Notes: a model not told the origin generated them from the letters alone. Positions 44,196 to 52,764 are shown, numbered from the stretch's first letter. The stretch: DNA of 64,000 bases from Lelliottia jeotgali (GCA_002271215.1 CP018628.1:2728001-2792000); one strand, 5' to 3'. Program-made: numbers and translations.

Positions 44196-45395
44196 TTATT
44201 TCTCCGTGTGGTCATCTTTGGCATTCGATGTCAGGTCCACCGTAACTTCCATGGACAGCCCGATGCGCAGAGGATTTTTACGCAGTTCTTCCCGCTCCAG
44301 ACGAACGCGCACCGGCAGTCGCTGCACGACCTTAATCCAGTTACCCGTGGCATTCTGCGCCGGTATCAGTGAAAGCGCGGAACCGGAGCCGCCGTCAAAT
44401 CCCTGAACCACGCCGTGATAAACAACACCGCTGCCGTACAGGTCTGAAGTCAGCTCTACCTTCTGGCCCGGTCTGACGTCGCTGAGCTGACCTTCCTTGA
44501 AATTCGCATCAACATAAATATCCTCGATGGGCACAACCCGCATCAGCCGGTTTCCGGCCTGAACATGCTGCCCGATATCCACTGAGCGCTGTGTTACCAC
44601 TCCATCCACCGGGGCCCGGATAACCATACGCGCCAGGTTTATACGGGCCTGATCGAGACGGGTTCTGGCCGCCACCACAATGGGGTTAGTTTCAACGGTA
44701 CTGTTTAGAAACAGGGCCTCGTTCGCCTGCCGGGATCCTTTTGCTTCGACACTGCCAGCGCGAGCAGCTTTCAGACTGGCTTCCGCTTCTCCCAGCGCGG
44801 CCGTTGCCTCCCGTAATTCTGTCTGCGCATCCGTAAAATCCTGCTCAGATACGGCCCCGGCTTTCACCAGATTCCGGCGACGTCGCTCATCAAGGGTGGC
44901 CTTATCAAACCGGGCCCGTGCCCTCGCCACATCATGTTCGGCGCTCTGAATACCTGCTTCACGCGAATCAAGCTGTCCGCCCAGAGCGGTGTCATTGGCC
45001 ATAATCTGCATCACCTTCCGCCGGGCGCTGCCAAGCTCAGCTTCAGCCTGTGACACCGCAATTCTGGCGTCCGTATCATCAAGCACGACCAGTACATCAC
45101 CGGCATGCACAAGCTGCGTGTTGACCACATTTACTTTCTTCACCGGTCCGCCGACAAGCGGCGTGACGTCTGCGACTTCGGCAGCGGTATAGGCGTTATC
45201 CGTTGAGACGGATTTACCGGCAAAGAAAATCAGCCAGATGGCATAACCGATGGCGATAAGAATCAGGACGCCACCAAACAAAGCGAATAATTTACGGCGA
45301 TGCTTTTTTTTATCACCGCTATCCGGTTTTGCATTCGTGTTATCCAGAGCCCTGTCCATATCCTGTGGGCCGTTTTTATCTTTATCTTCAGTCAT
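44196..45395 (-). CDS. HlyD/EmrA-family membrane fusion protein
   Basis: 399 aa (EmrA 390). Cytoplasmic acidic/basic head, one membrane helix at about 36-56, then the lipoyl half-motifs (VADVTPLVGGPVKKVNVVNT ... VIRAPVDGVVTQRSVDIGQHV) flanking a long Ala/Glu-rich coiled-coil hairpin at about 100-215. The C-terminus is a beta-barrel. It overlaps the outer-membrane factor stop by one base, so the two are co-translated. Confidence 0.93.
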   Translation of the reverse strand: MTEDKDKNGPQDMDRALDNTNAKPDSGDKKKHRRKLFALFGGVLILIAIGYAIWLIFFAGKSVSTDNAYTAAEVADVTPLVGGPVKKVNVVNTQLVHAGDVLVVLDDTDARIAVSQAEAELGSARRKVMQIMANDTALGGQLDSREAGIQSAEHDVARARARFDKATLDERRRRNLVKAGAVSEQDFTDAQTELREATAALGEAEASLKAARAGSVEAKGSRQANEALFLNSTVETNPIVVAARTRLDQARINLARMVIRAPVDGVVTQRSVDIGQHVQAGNRLMRVVPIEDIYVDANFKEGQLSDVRPGQKVELTSDLYGSGVVYHGVVQGFDGGSGSALSLIPAQNATGNWIKVVQRLPVRVRLEREELRKNPLRIGLSMEVTVDLTSNAKDDHTEK

Positions 45396-46894
45396 TACAG
45401 TTTCACCTGCGCATCAAATGTTGAACTGGATTCAAATCCGCCCCCAAGGGCTTTGACGAGTGACACATCCAAGACATAACCCCGGGAATGCATGGCTGTA
45501 TTCGCCAGCTCAGCCTGGAGTAACGCATCTTCAGAAATGAGAACTTCCTGATAATCGGCCAGCCCACCCTGATACCGGGCTTTTGCCAGCTGATAAGCTT
45601 CCTCGCTGTGGGACAAAGCAGATGCGGTTGCTTCTGACCTGCCCACCAGAGCAGCAAGGCTCCGTGTAACATCAGCTGTTTCACGTAATGCCTGTGTCAG
45701 CGCCTCGTTATACGACGCCACCGCATATTCATATTCCGCTCTCGCACCTTTATAGTTAGCGCCTAAACGCCCGCCTTCAAAAAGGGGTAAGCTGATGGCA
45801 GGCCCGACGCTCCCGATATCAGAGCCCGAGCTGAACAGGTTATTCAGCCCCAGTGACTGGTATCCGACGAAGGCCATCAGGTTCACGTTCGGGTAAAACT
45901 GCGCTCTGGCAACACCGATATTGCTGGCGGCGGCTTCAACCCGCCACCGTGCGGCCACCACTTCCGGATTGCGTCCGAGCAGGTTTGCGTTCAGCGCATC
46001 AGGTAATCCGACAGGGCGGCGCATCTGCAACCGGGGTCTGAGGATATCCAGCCCTCTGTCCGGCCCCCGGCCCAGTAAAGCCGCGATGCCGTTTTGGGTT
46101 AATTTGATTTGCTCATCGGCTTCAGCCAGCGCCGCTCTGGCGGCATCCAGCCGGGCACCGCTTTCTTCCACGGAGACTCTGGAATCGAGTCCCTGAGCAT
46201 GGCGTAACTGCACCAGCCTGACGGTATCCGTCCGGTTACGCAGCTGTCGGGCCGCAATATCACGACTGTCATACTGGTACTGCAGACGGATATAAGCGTC
46301 CGCGAGCATCGTCGTCAGCATCAGTTTCGCGGCGGCGGCATCTGCCTCAGCGGCGCTGGCTTCGGATGTCGCGGCACGCAGCGCATCCTGGTTTTTACCC
46401 CAGAAATCCAGTTCCCAGCTAAAGTTGAGGCTGGCCCGCCCCATATCATTCCATCCGTGCGGCACGGCTGTTTTAGGGTAGATGTAGTTGTAGCTGAGCT
46501 TCTCTTTATCAATGGACGCGCTGGCGTCCATTGACGGGTATAACCGGGAACGGGCGACACCGGTTCTGGCCGTGGCTTCACGCACCCGGGCTTCTGCCTG
46601 TGCCAGAGAAGGTGAATGCGCGGTGGCTTCACTCATCAGCTGGTTAAGCTGCGTATCGCCGAAGGCCATCCACCATTTTTCCTGCGGCCAGTCAGCATGT
46701 GGAGCGGAAAAACTGCGTTGTGAAATCAGCGCCGCAGCCTGCTCCGGCTGAGGAGCAGTTCCCAGATCGGGGATCGCAGCACATGACCCCAAAGCAAGGC
46801 TGAGCACGGAGATAACACATCCTTTCAGATAATGCGGACGGTACCTTACTGACTTCGTCCCATGTGCAAATCTGTAACCTGACACACACCTCAT
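45395..46894 (-). CDS. NodT-family outer-membrane efflux factor
   Basis: 499 aa, TolC-like, carrying its own lipoprotein signal (VISVLSLALGSCAAIPDL). Two OEP repeats are seen, with DTQLNQLMSEATAHSPSLAQA and the second-half PEVVAARWRVEAAASNIGVARAQFYPNVNL. The ATG at 46894 is the only ATG near the signal, but the N-terminus is long and a nearby GTG is possible. It is the first gene of the leftward train. A promoter with an embedded operator lies 39-66 bp upstream. Confidence 0.92.
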   Translation of the reverse strand: MRCVSGYRFAHGTKSVRYRPHYLKGCVISVLSLALGSCAAIPDLGTAPQPEQAAALISQRSFSAPHADWPQEKWWMAFGDTQLNQLMSEATAHSPSLAQAEARVREATARTGVARSRLYPSMDASASIDKEKLSYNYIYPKTAVPHGWNDMGRASLNFSWELDFWGKNQDALRAATSEASAAEADAAAAKLMLTTMLADAYIRLQYQYDSRDIAARQLRNRTDTVRLVQLRHAQGLDSRVSVEESGARLDAARAALAEADEQIKLTQNGIAALLGRGPDRGLDILRPRLQMRRPVGLPDALNANLLGRNPEVVAARWRVEAAASNIGVARAQFYPNVNLMAFVGYQSLGLNNLFSSGSDIGSVGPAISLPLFEGGRLGANYKGARAEYEYAVASYNEALTQALRETADVTRSLAALVGRSEATASALSHSEEAYQLAKARYQGGLADYQEVLISEDALLQAELANTAMHSRGYVLDVSLVKALGGGFESSSTFDAQVKL

Positions 46895-46932
46895 TCTTGA
46901 TCGCCCTGTTTATTCTAGTTTATGGCGAACAA

Positions 46933-46960
46933 AGTAAACCGATCGGTTCGGTACAGTCAA
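46933..46960 (-). promoter_or_regulatory. Promoter of the efflux-oxidase operon with TetR operator in the spacer
   Basis: On the minus strand TTGACT (46955-46960) and TTTACT (46933-46938) are 16 bp apart. The perfect 12-bp palindrome AACCGATCGGTT (46937-46948) sits in the spacer and touches the -10, where a bound repressor would block RNA polymerase. A half-site TCGGTTCG here recurs, with one change, in a second operator at 47955-47970. Confidence 0.75.
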
Positions 46961-47079
46961 GGCCAAATTGCACTCAACTACGTCGCAAAAATACGCGAGT
47001 AGCACTCAGGCCTGAACGATATGATTTCGAGTTTCATCTTATGGTAAGATCAAGCTTTATTCCGGATAAGGAAGTGCAG

Positions 47080-47760
47080 ATGTCGGTATCAACAAAGACC
47101 TCAATTGACACTAGAAGAAAAAATAAAATACTTTCTAATGATATAGTTAGTAACTTACCTGAAAAAGCACAACGCGTGCTTGAAGGAGCAAAAGCTATTT
47201 TTCTGGAAAGAGGCTATGCAGCAGCATCAACAGATATGATCCAACAGGCTGCTGGGGTCTCAAAATCAACCGTATATGCATATTATCCGAATAAAGAAGC
47301 ATTATTTACAGCGGTGATTGAGATAGAATGCGAGCGTTTTCTTCAAAAAGTACATAAAATTAAAATTTCGGGAAAAGATATTTATGATAAATTATTTAAA
47401 ATAGCCCGAACGTATCTGGATATTGTGCTTTCTGAAAATGGCCTCGCCCTCTACCGTGTTGTAGCTTCTGAAGCACCGCGTTTTCCTGAATTAGGTAGAC
47501 GTTTCTATTTAGCAGGTCCAGAAAAGATAAATAACATTGTTGCAGAAATACTACAACAAGCTGAATCTAAAGGAGAAATTTCGTTAGGTGGTATTGGGCG
47601 AAATGCAGTTGCTTCCTTATTCGTGAATATGGTACGCGGTGAGCCTCAAATACAGTGCTTAATGCATCCAAAATCTTCCACTTCTGCTGCACAGCGTGAT
47701 CAATGGGCAAAGGATGCGGTCAATGCCTTTTTATTAGCCTTTCGTAAAGGATACTTATAA
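47080..47760 (+). CDS. TetR/AcrR-family repressor of the efflux-oxidase operon
   Basis: 226 aa from the ATG at 47080, preceded by AAGGAAG; longer in-frame extension upstream overlaps the divergent promoter and looks non-coding. The N-terminal helix-turn-helix (FLERGYAAASTDMIQQAAGVSKSTVYAYYPNKEALF) is typical. The C-terminal ligand domain resembles AefR/TetR_C types (LGRRFYLAGPEKINNIVAEI). It is divergent from the outer-membrane factor. The gene is visibly more AT-rich than the cargo it would control, suggesting a different source. Confidence 0.9.
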   Translation: MSVSTKTSIDTRRKNKILSNDIVSNLPEKAQRVLEGAKAIFLERGYAAASTDMIQQAAGVSKSTVYAYYPNKEALFTAVIEIECERFLQKVHKIKISGKDIYDKLFKIARTYLDIVLSENGLALYRVVASEAPRFPELGRRFYLAGPEKINNIVAEILQQAESKGEISLGGIGRNAVASLFVNMVRGEPQIQCLMHPKSSTSAAQRDQWAKDAVNAFLLAFRKGYL

Positions 47761-47923
47761 TCATCTGTTATAAAGAAATTAGAAGATGCTCAGGAGTTTA
47801 TAATATTATCAATTTGTTCCATATTATTATATGGAACACTACCATCAAGTGGATTACATTTTCCGAATCGTTCTTCTCTATAACTCTAGGCGACTAAATT
47901 TAGTTAGCGCCCTAACTTGCCTC

Positions 47924-47970
47924 TTGACAGAAATCTTGTCTATTCTGATCAAATCGAACCGTACCGTTCG
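47924..47970 (+). promoter_or_regulatory. Promoter-like site with a second TetR-type operator
   Basis: TTGACA (47924-47929) is followed at 17 bp by a weak -10 (GATCAA). Just downstream CGAACCGTACCGTTCG (47955-47970) forms a 16-bp near-palindrome with half-sites ACGGTTCG, nearly the same as in the operon promoter. It lies 21 bp before the next ATG, so the same TetR probably controls that gene too. Confidence 0.65.
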
Positions 47971-47991
47971 TTTTAGTCAGGAGACGTTAGC

Positions 47992-48468
47992 ATGATCGGA
48001 GTAGTAAGGTTTTCAGAACTAATGGAGCACTGGGAGGCAATTTCTCTACCAGCACCAGGAAGCATCTATGAGACAAAGCAGCGCTCAAGCAAATGCCTCA
48101 AACATAACCCTTGCAATATAAAAGATTGGATTACTATTGAATTCTCTCAACAGGGATCCTACAAACGAAAATATGAACATTTTCGCCATAAAGATCTTGT
48201 ACTACTACTCTTTATTATTTCTGCTCGACATTTTATTCATAGAGTTTTATCTTCATTAGTCTTAATATTATTCAGTTCATCCTTCATTATGCTCTTAGGA
48301 AATCGTCTCCTCATCCATAGTTACGAGAGAAAATTTCATAGCGAACTAAAAACTAGTTTAACAATTTTATTTTTAAACTCTTTACTTTATAAAATAGGAT
48401 TCATGTGTACATTATCGATAATATTCAGAAATAATGAAACAGTGAATCGTAATTTAAGTTTTGCATAG
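47992..48468 (+). CDS. Hypothetical protein downstream of a TetR-type operator
   Basis: 158 aa, not recognised. A good ribosome-binding site (AGGAG, 7 nt spacing) and an upstream operator-promoter support the start. The first about 55 residues are polar (MIGVVRFSELMEHWEAISLP ...). The remainder is hydrophobic and basic, with possible membrane helices at about 68-101 and 120-145, in very AT-rich DNA. The C-terminal half may be a frame-shifted or decayed remnant. The conserved unit may be only the N-terminus. Confidence 0.45.
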   Translation: MIGVVRFSELMEHWEAISLPAPGSIYETKQRSSKCLKHNPCNIKDWITIEFSQQGSYKRKYEHFRHKDLVLLLFIISARHFIHRVLSSLVLILFSSSFIMLLGNRLLIHSYERKFHSELKTSLTILFLNSLLYKIGFMCTLSIIFRNNETVNRNLSFA

Positions 48469-49247
48469 AAAAATATGTAAAAGGAGTTTTTCATGTTGAA
48501 AAGCAGCGAGATCATAAACGGTTCGCTTCCGAAACCTGACTGGGTAACCATACAAGAAGCCGTTAGCATAATTAATACAGAGAGCAACGAAAGAATCAAA
48601 GAGAGTGATATTTACCGTTATGCATTATATAATAAAATTAATCTCGCCATATACTTTCAATCTCCAATTATTCTGCGAAAAATAAAATATGCATTTCAAA
48701 AAGTAAAAATGCATCCAGCTAGAGGGACATTGATTCATCGTTTATGTCTGCTAGAAAAAAATAGCTTTATTAATGGATGGGACTCAATTTTCAGTACTGA
48801 GGGCAGATACGTCCACTCCACACAAAATATTATTGATACATCACTTATTGGATTTGAATGTATTTTGATAAAGCAATTTCTCGCATGCTCATTGAATATA
48901 CCATTACCAATTATTGGGAAAAACACGGTAAATTATGGCATCACTGTTACAATGTCCAATGAAGTTTTTCAGCTGTTTGAAAAAACAACCTGGAAGTGTA
49001 GAATTGATCATCAAATAAAAAACCTACCAACAGATCTGGCATTTGATATTATGGAGAGAATTTCTTCAGAGGGAACGATAAATCAAAATACAAAGCAAGA
49101 ATATTTCCCCCTCTATAATTTGCCTCAGGATTCCTGCTTTGTTATTCGTTACTCAGAGATTGAGAAACTAATTAGCACCCAGGTTACAGAGAAATCCCTC
49201 CCCTCTTCAACCAGAATATCCACGCCCTTGTCGGTAATGACTCCAAC

Positions 49248-49751
49248 TTACTGATAGTGTTTTATGTTCAGATAATGCCCGATGACCTTGTCATGCAGCT
49301 CCACCGATTTTGAGAACGACAGTGACTTCCGTCCCAGCCTTGCCAGATGTTGTCTCAGATTCAGGTTATGTCGCTCAATGCGCTGAGTGTAACGCTTGCT
49401 GATAACGTGCAGCTTTCCCTTCAGGCGGGATTCATACAGCGGCCAGCCATCCGTCATCCATACCACGACCTCAAAGGCCGACAGCAGGCTCAGAAGTCGC
49501 TCCAGTGTGGCCAGAGTGCGTTCACCGAAGACGTGCGCCACAATCGTCCTCCGTATCCTGTCATACGCGTAAAACAGCCAGCGCTGACGTGATTTAGCAC
49601 CGACGTAGCCCCACTGTTCGTCCATTTCAGCGCAGACAATCACATCACTGCCCGGCTGTATGCGCGAGGTTACCGACTGCGGCCTGAGTTTTTTAAGTGA
49701 CGTAAAATCGTGTTGAGGCCAACGCCCATAATGCGGGCGGTTGCCCGGCAT
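49248..49751 (-). CDS. insB: IS1 transposase frame B (InsB)
   Basis: 167 aa, DDE-type catalytic part of the IS1 transposase ([51 protein letters not shown]). It is expressed as an InsAB fusion by a -1 frameshift at A6C (minus strand, 49688-49694). It starts inside insA. Confidence 0.96.
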
Positions 49752-49945
49752 CCAACACCATTCATGGCCATATCAATGATTTTCTGGTGCGTACCGGGTT
49801 GAGAAGCGGTGTAAGTGAACTGCAGTTGCCATGTTTTACGGCAGTGAGAGCAGAGATAGCGCTGATGTCCGGCAGTGCTTTTGCCGTTACGCACCACCCC
49901 GTCAGTAGCTGAACAGGAGGGACAGCTGATAGAAACAGAAGCCAC
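49670..49945 (-). CDS. insA: IS1 InsA repressor/DNA-binding protein
   Basis: 91 aa with a zinc-finger-like N-terminus ([20 protein letters not shown] ... [10 protein letters not shown]) and a helix-turn-helix ([20 protein letters not shown]). Alone it represses transposition; by frameshift it forms InsAB. Confidence 0.96.
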
Positions 49946-50240
49946 TGGAGCACCTCAAAAACACCATCATACACTAAATCAGTAAGTTGGCAGCATCACC
50001 GCCCTTGTCAAGGTTATTTTGGCTCGCTTGTAGGCACAATGATGTTATCAGCCCATTAATAAAACAACCCTATAAATTATTGACAATTTTTGAAGAATGG
50101 GCGGCAGCTGATGGCATCACTGACCGTCTAAGCGGTGATACTTTAAAAACAGCACTAGAGCGTGGTTCCCCTCCTTCCTCATCCTTATTAAATTGATATT
50201 GTGTTTATCTGTCAATAATATGATCCCGTATTTAGTTTAT

Positions 50241-50263
50241 TAAACCCCGTAATACGGGGTTTA
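50241..50263 (+). terminator. Hairpin after the IS1-split gene
   Basis: TAAACCCCGT / ACGGGGTTTA with a 3-nt loop, 45 bp after the split gene's stop. It has a weak T tract, so it is a likely but not certain terminator. Confidence 0.55.
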
Positions 50264-50342
50264 CCACTACCACTTCTCCTTCCGTTATGCTTTTTTATTA
50301 TCTCCAGACATACCAATGTTTGTTTTGCTACAGGAGACAATC

Positions 50343-50528
50343 ATGACATCACATCAGTTATTACGCTTAAAAAAGGTTGAAGAAAAAACCGGCTTGAAAC
50401 GTTCACAAATCTATCTGTATATGAAAGAGGGTACATTTCCTCGTTCAATAAAAATCGGCCCAGCCAGTGTGGCCTGGCTGGAATCAGAAATTGACGAATG
50501 GATCAATATTAAATTGTCCCGGCGCTAA
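50343..50528 (+). CDS. AlpA/excisionase-family regulator
   Basis: 61 aa starting MTSHQLLRLKKVEEKTGLKR, preceded by AGGAGAC. One MerR-like winged helix-turn-helix with the family end FPRSIKIGPASVAWLESEIDEWI. AlpA proteins in P4-like islands and ICEs act as excisionase or as activators of integrase expression. It likely helps excision of this element. Confidence 0.92.
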   Translation: MTSHQLLRLKKVEEKTGLKRSQIYLYMKEGTFPRSIKIGPASVAWLESEIDEWINIKLSRR

Positions 50529-50649
50529 AGGCGGTCAAGGGAAGGCGAATCAAAGCCACTGATTCGACTAAATGCCCTCCGACAGGCTACATACCAAGAT
50601 ATTTCTGCATCTATCTTGCCTGTTGGACAAAATATACGGAGTACATATT

Positions 50650-51237
50650 ATGATCCCTTCACTAAATTACGCCGTGCTCACCAATGCCCTGCAGGCGCTT
50701 AATGAAGGCAATATTCGTCACTGTGAAGAACTCGGTTTCACATTTGACGAAATGAATGCCCTCAGCCAGCTCTCGCCAGATGCACTCTTTACGCTGAGCC
50801 GAGCAGCCGCGCCTTTTATCGCGGTCTCGCTACGCCACGATGTTCTGCACCAGTTGCTGGCCCATTCTGGTCAGGAAGAACAGCGCCGACAACTGATTGA
50901 CCGGGCCATACGACTGGGTGGCTCCATCGCACTGCTGAACCACTATTTCGGTCTCACCTCCAATGAAGTCTGCCTTCGCCGTCGGTTGCTGGGTGTCAGC
51001 GTGCCGTATGGCCGAACCCCTGAGCCGGATGAAAAGACAGATGTGGCTATCTGGCTGCAATGGCAGCAGCGCAGGGTAGAAAACCTTGAATCGCCCGATG
51101 CACTGATCACCATGATGCAGGTGACGGAAATCCTGCAGCCAGAGGCCGAAGCGCTGTCACTCACCACGGTCTGGAAACGTATCGCACTGTGCGAACAGGG
51201 AGCCGCTACTGGCAGGAGGACTCTCCATGCCGGATGA
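50650..51237 (+). CDS. DUF2857-type conjugative-element protein
   Basis: 195 aa. It shows the helical pattern of the DUF2857 family found in many integrative conjugative elements: a central RQLIDRAIRLGGSIALLNHYFGLTSNEVCLRRRLLG resembling a DNA-binding helix-turn-helix. The start at 50650 is the first well-placed ATG. Its end overlaps the next gene by 11 nt. Function unknown; probably regulatory. Confidence 0.75.
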   Translation: MIPSLNYAVLTNALQALNEGNIRHCEELGFTFDEMNALSQLSPDALFTLSRAAAPFIAVSLRHDVLHQLLAHSGQEEQRRQLIDRAIRLGGSIALLNHYFGLTSNEVCLRRRLLGVSVPYGRTPEPDEKTDVAIWLQWQQRRVENLESPDALITMMQVTEILQPEAEALSLTTVWKRIALCEQGAATGRRTLHAG

Positions 51238-51436
51238 GATCGACCGCGATCAGGAATTTAATGAACAGCGACTGGAAGAGATGATTGAGCAAAACCGTTT
51301 TAAGCCGGGTTCAACACCATCATTATTTCACTGTCGTATATGTGGTAAACCTATTCCTGAAAAGCGACGGCAAACACTGCCGGGCATAACCACCTGTACA
51401 GAATGTCAGGAACAACTTGAGTATCGCAGACGCTAA
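51227..51436 (+). CDS. TraR/DksA-like zinc-finger protein
   Basis: 69 aa with a C4 zinc finger (CRICGKPIPEKRR ... TTCTECQ; Cys-x2-Cys-x17-Cys-x2-Cys) as in the DksA/TraR C-terminus, and a short acidic helical N-terminus (EIDRDQEFNEQRLEEMIEQN). Plasmid- and phage-borne versions bind RNA polymerase in the secondary channel. AGGAGGA precedes the ATG. A terminator hairpin follows at once. Confidence 0.9.
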   Translation: MPDEIDRDQEFNEQRLEEMIEQNRFKPGSTPSLFHCRICGKPIPEKRRQTLPGITTCTECQEQLEYRRR

Positions 51437-51446
51437 TAATAGCGAT

Positions 51447-51487
51447 AAAGACGTGCAGAGATATTATTTCCCTGCACGTCTTTCTGT
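51447..51487 (+). terminator. Intrinsic terminator after the DksA-like gene
   Basis: Perfect 12-bp inverted repeat AAAGACGTGCAG / CTGCACGTCTTT 11 bp past the stop, ending in T residues. It marks the end of the regulatory transcript before the T4SS operon. Confidence 0.85.
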
Positions 51488-51827
51488 TTCCATGAAAATA
51501 GAACTACTTCTTTATTATCTGTTCTGCATCCTTCTCCTTCTTTCCGCATCTGATAATCCTCGCCAGTTTATCTCTCTTTTTTTTGTTTTGAATTTATCGT
51601 TTATATCCCGCACTGAATATCTGATTCTGAAAATGCCATAACAACATGGTTGCCCTGATGGACGTTCATTCGTCCAGGCTGGGGATTGTTCTTTAACAAA
51701 TTGGATCGGGCTGTCACGTAACCACAATTCAGGGTGCCGCTGAATGTTCTCGCTGACCCGTTAAAACCGGAATGCAGGATCGGGATGTGACCAATGTTTC
51801 ACGCGCTTTTTTATCAGAGGAAAAATC
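51488..51827. other. Non-coding gap and likely promoter region of the transfer operon
   Basis: No convincing gene, though one short hydrophobic ORF crosses the terminator. The segment includes CTTTAACAAATTGGAT (51692-51707), a motif often seen ahead of plasmid and ICE genes. It must hold the promoter for the T4SS operon. I could not place -35/-10 hexamers with confidence. Confidence 0.5.
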
Positions 51828-52049
51828 ATGCGAAAACCCCTATATCACGTCTTTATCACTCAGGAAAGTCAGCCCGATGCACAGGGCGAGAAAAACACGT
51901 ACTGGACCCGGGTTGGTGTGGCCTTCGCACATAACGGTAAGCCTGGCCTGAATATCGTGCTGATCCCCGGTATTGCGGTTTCCGGCAGGCTGGTACTGCT
52001 CGAACCGAGAGAAGAGAGTGACATTTCACAGAATGCCGCAGCCGTTTAA
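51828..52049 (+). CDS. Small conserved-looking protein before virB1
   Basis: 73 aa, not recognised. AGAGGAAAAATC precedes the ATG. It is a soluble, beta-rich protein (YHVFITQESQPDAQGEKNTY, GVAFAHNGKPGLNIVLIPG) with no signal peptide. Small proteins of this type are common at the head of ICE and plasmid transfer operons. No function proposed. Confidence 0.7.
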   Translation: MRKPLYHVFITQESQPDAQGEKNTYWTRVGVAFAHNGKPGLNIVLIPGIAVSGRLVLLEPREESDISQNAAAV

Positions 52050-52119
52050 CCCGCTTTTGTCCTTCTCCCCGGTAACGTGTTTTTGTGTACGCTGCCGGAC
52101 CCACGGTTACGAGGCCACT

Positions 52120-52764
52120 ATGCTTTCCACCACAGCCTTTCTGGCGCTGGCGACGCAGTGCGCCATCACTGTTCACCCGTCCACGGCGCTTGATGTGGCA
52201 CGGGTCGAATCCGGTTTTCACCCTTACGCCATTGCTGAAATCGTGCCGGGCGGCAAAGGTGTGATTTCACATTTTCCCACGAGCCTGCCGGAGGCGATCC
52301 ACCTCACCAGACAGCTGGCTGCACAAGGCCGACACTATTCGGTCGGCCTGATGCAAATCACCAGCACCAATTTCCGCCATTACGGCGTCACGGCCAGCGA
52401 CCTGCTTAACCCTTGCATCAACCTGTCGGTATTTGAGCGCATTTTCGCCGACTGCTACCGGCGCGGCAGAACGCTGAAACGGGCGCTCAGTTGTTACTAC
52501 TCCGGCAACTTTGAAACCGGACAGCGACCGGAATCCACCTTTAACCAGACCAGCTACGTACAGCGCATTGGCTATGTCGTCCCGTCCACGCGGGAAGACC
52601 GTCAGCGTGACCCTGACCGGAATGCACAGCTGTCTGTCCGTTATCCCGCCGTTGTGCTGCGCGGCGCGCCTACCGGTGCCACTGCGCCGGTCCCGACTTC
52701 CCTGCAGTATCCCGGTTCCGTCATTCGCGGCGCTATCCCTGTTATCCCTGATGAGGAGAAATGA
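52120..52764 (+). CDS. virB1: T4SS lytic transglycosylase VirB1
   Basis: 214 aa. Goose-type lysozyme/transglycosylase fold with catalytic Glu in DVARVESGFHPYAI (about residue 28) and the RHYSVGLMQITSTNFRHYGV substrate loop. Opens gaps in peptidoglycan for T4SS assembly. The ATG at 52120 is chosen because the upstream in-frame extension lacks similarity. The stop overlaps virB2 by 4 nt (ATGA). Confidence 0.93.
   Translation: MLSTTAFLALATQCAITVHPSTALDVARVESGFHPYAIAEIVPGGKGVISHFPTSLPEAIHLTRQLAAQGRHYSVGLMQITSTNFRHYGVTASDLLNPCINLSVFERIFADCYRRGRTLKRALSCYYSGNFETGQRPESTFNQTSYVQRIGYVVPSTREDRQRDPDRNAQLSVRYPAVVLRGAPTGATAPVPTSLQYPGSVIRGAIPVIPDEEK

Larger units (their letters stand above)
49233..50000 (-). 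mobile_element. IS1-family insertion sequence, complete (768 bp)
   Basis: Ends are GGTAATGACTCCAACTTACT (from 49233) and the reverse complement of GGTGATGCTGCCAACTTACT (to 50000), the known IS1 inverted repeats; length is exactly 768 bp. Flanks are the direct repeat GCCCTTGTC at 49224-49232 and 50001-50009, the 9-bp target duplication, so insertion is intact and probably recent. Confidence 0.98.
48493..50196 (+). pseudogene. Hypothetical gene interrupted by IS1
   Basis: A gene of unknown function starts at ATG 48493 (AAGGAG upstream), is broken at 49232 by IS1, and resumes at 50010 after the second copy of the 9-bp target duplication. Joining 48493-49232 to 50010-50196 restores one open frame of 309 codons (308 aa). 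The N-terminus (PDWVTIQEAVSIINTES ... ESDIYRYALYNKI) looks like a helix-turn-helix or DNA-binding module. The C-terminus has LLTIFEEWAAADGITDRLSG. It precedes an AlpA-type gene. With IS1 present the product lacks its last about 60 residues and gains a few IS-encoded ones. Confidence 0.85.

Noticed and set aside
51417..51641. 74-codon hydrophobic reading frame after the DksA-like gene
   Set aside because: It starts with TTG inside the previous gene, runs through a perfect 12-bp terminator hairpin and has no ribosome-binding site. An internal ATG at 51492 would leave only 49 residues. Treated as chance.
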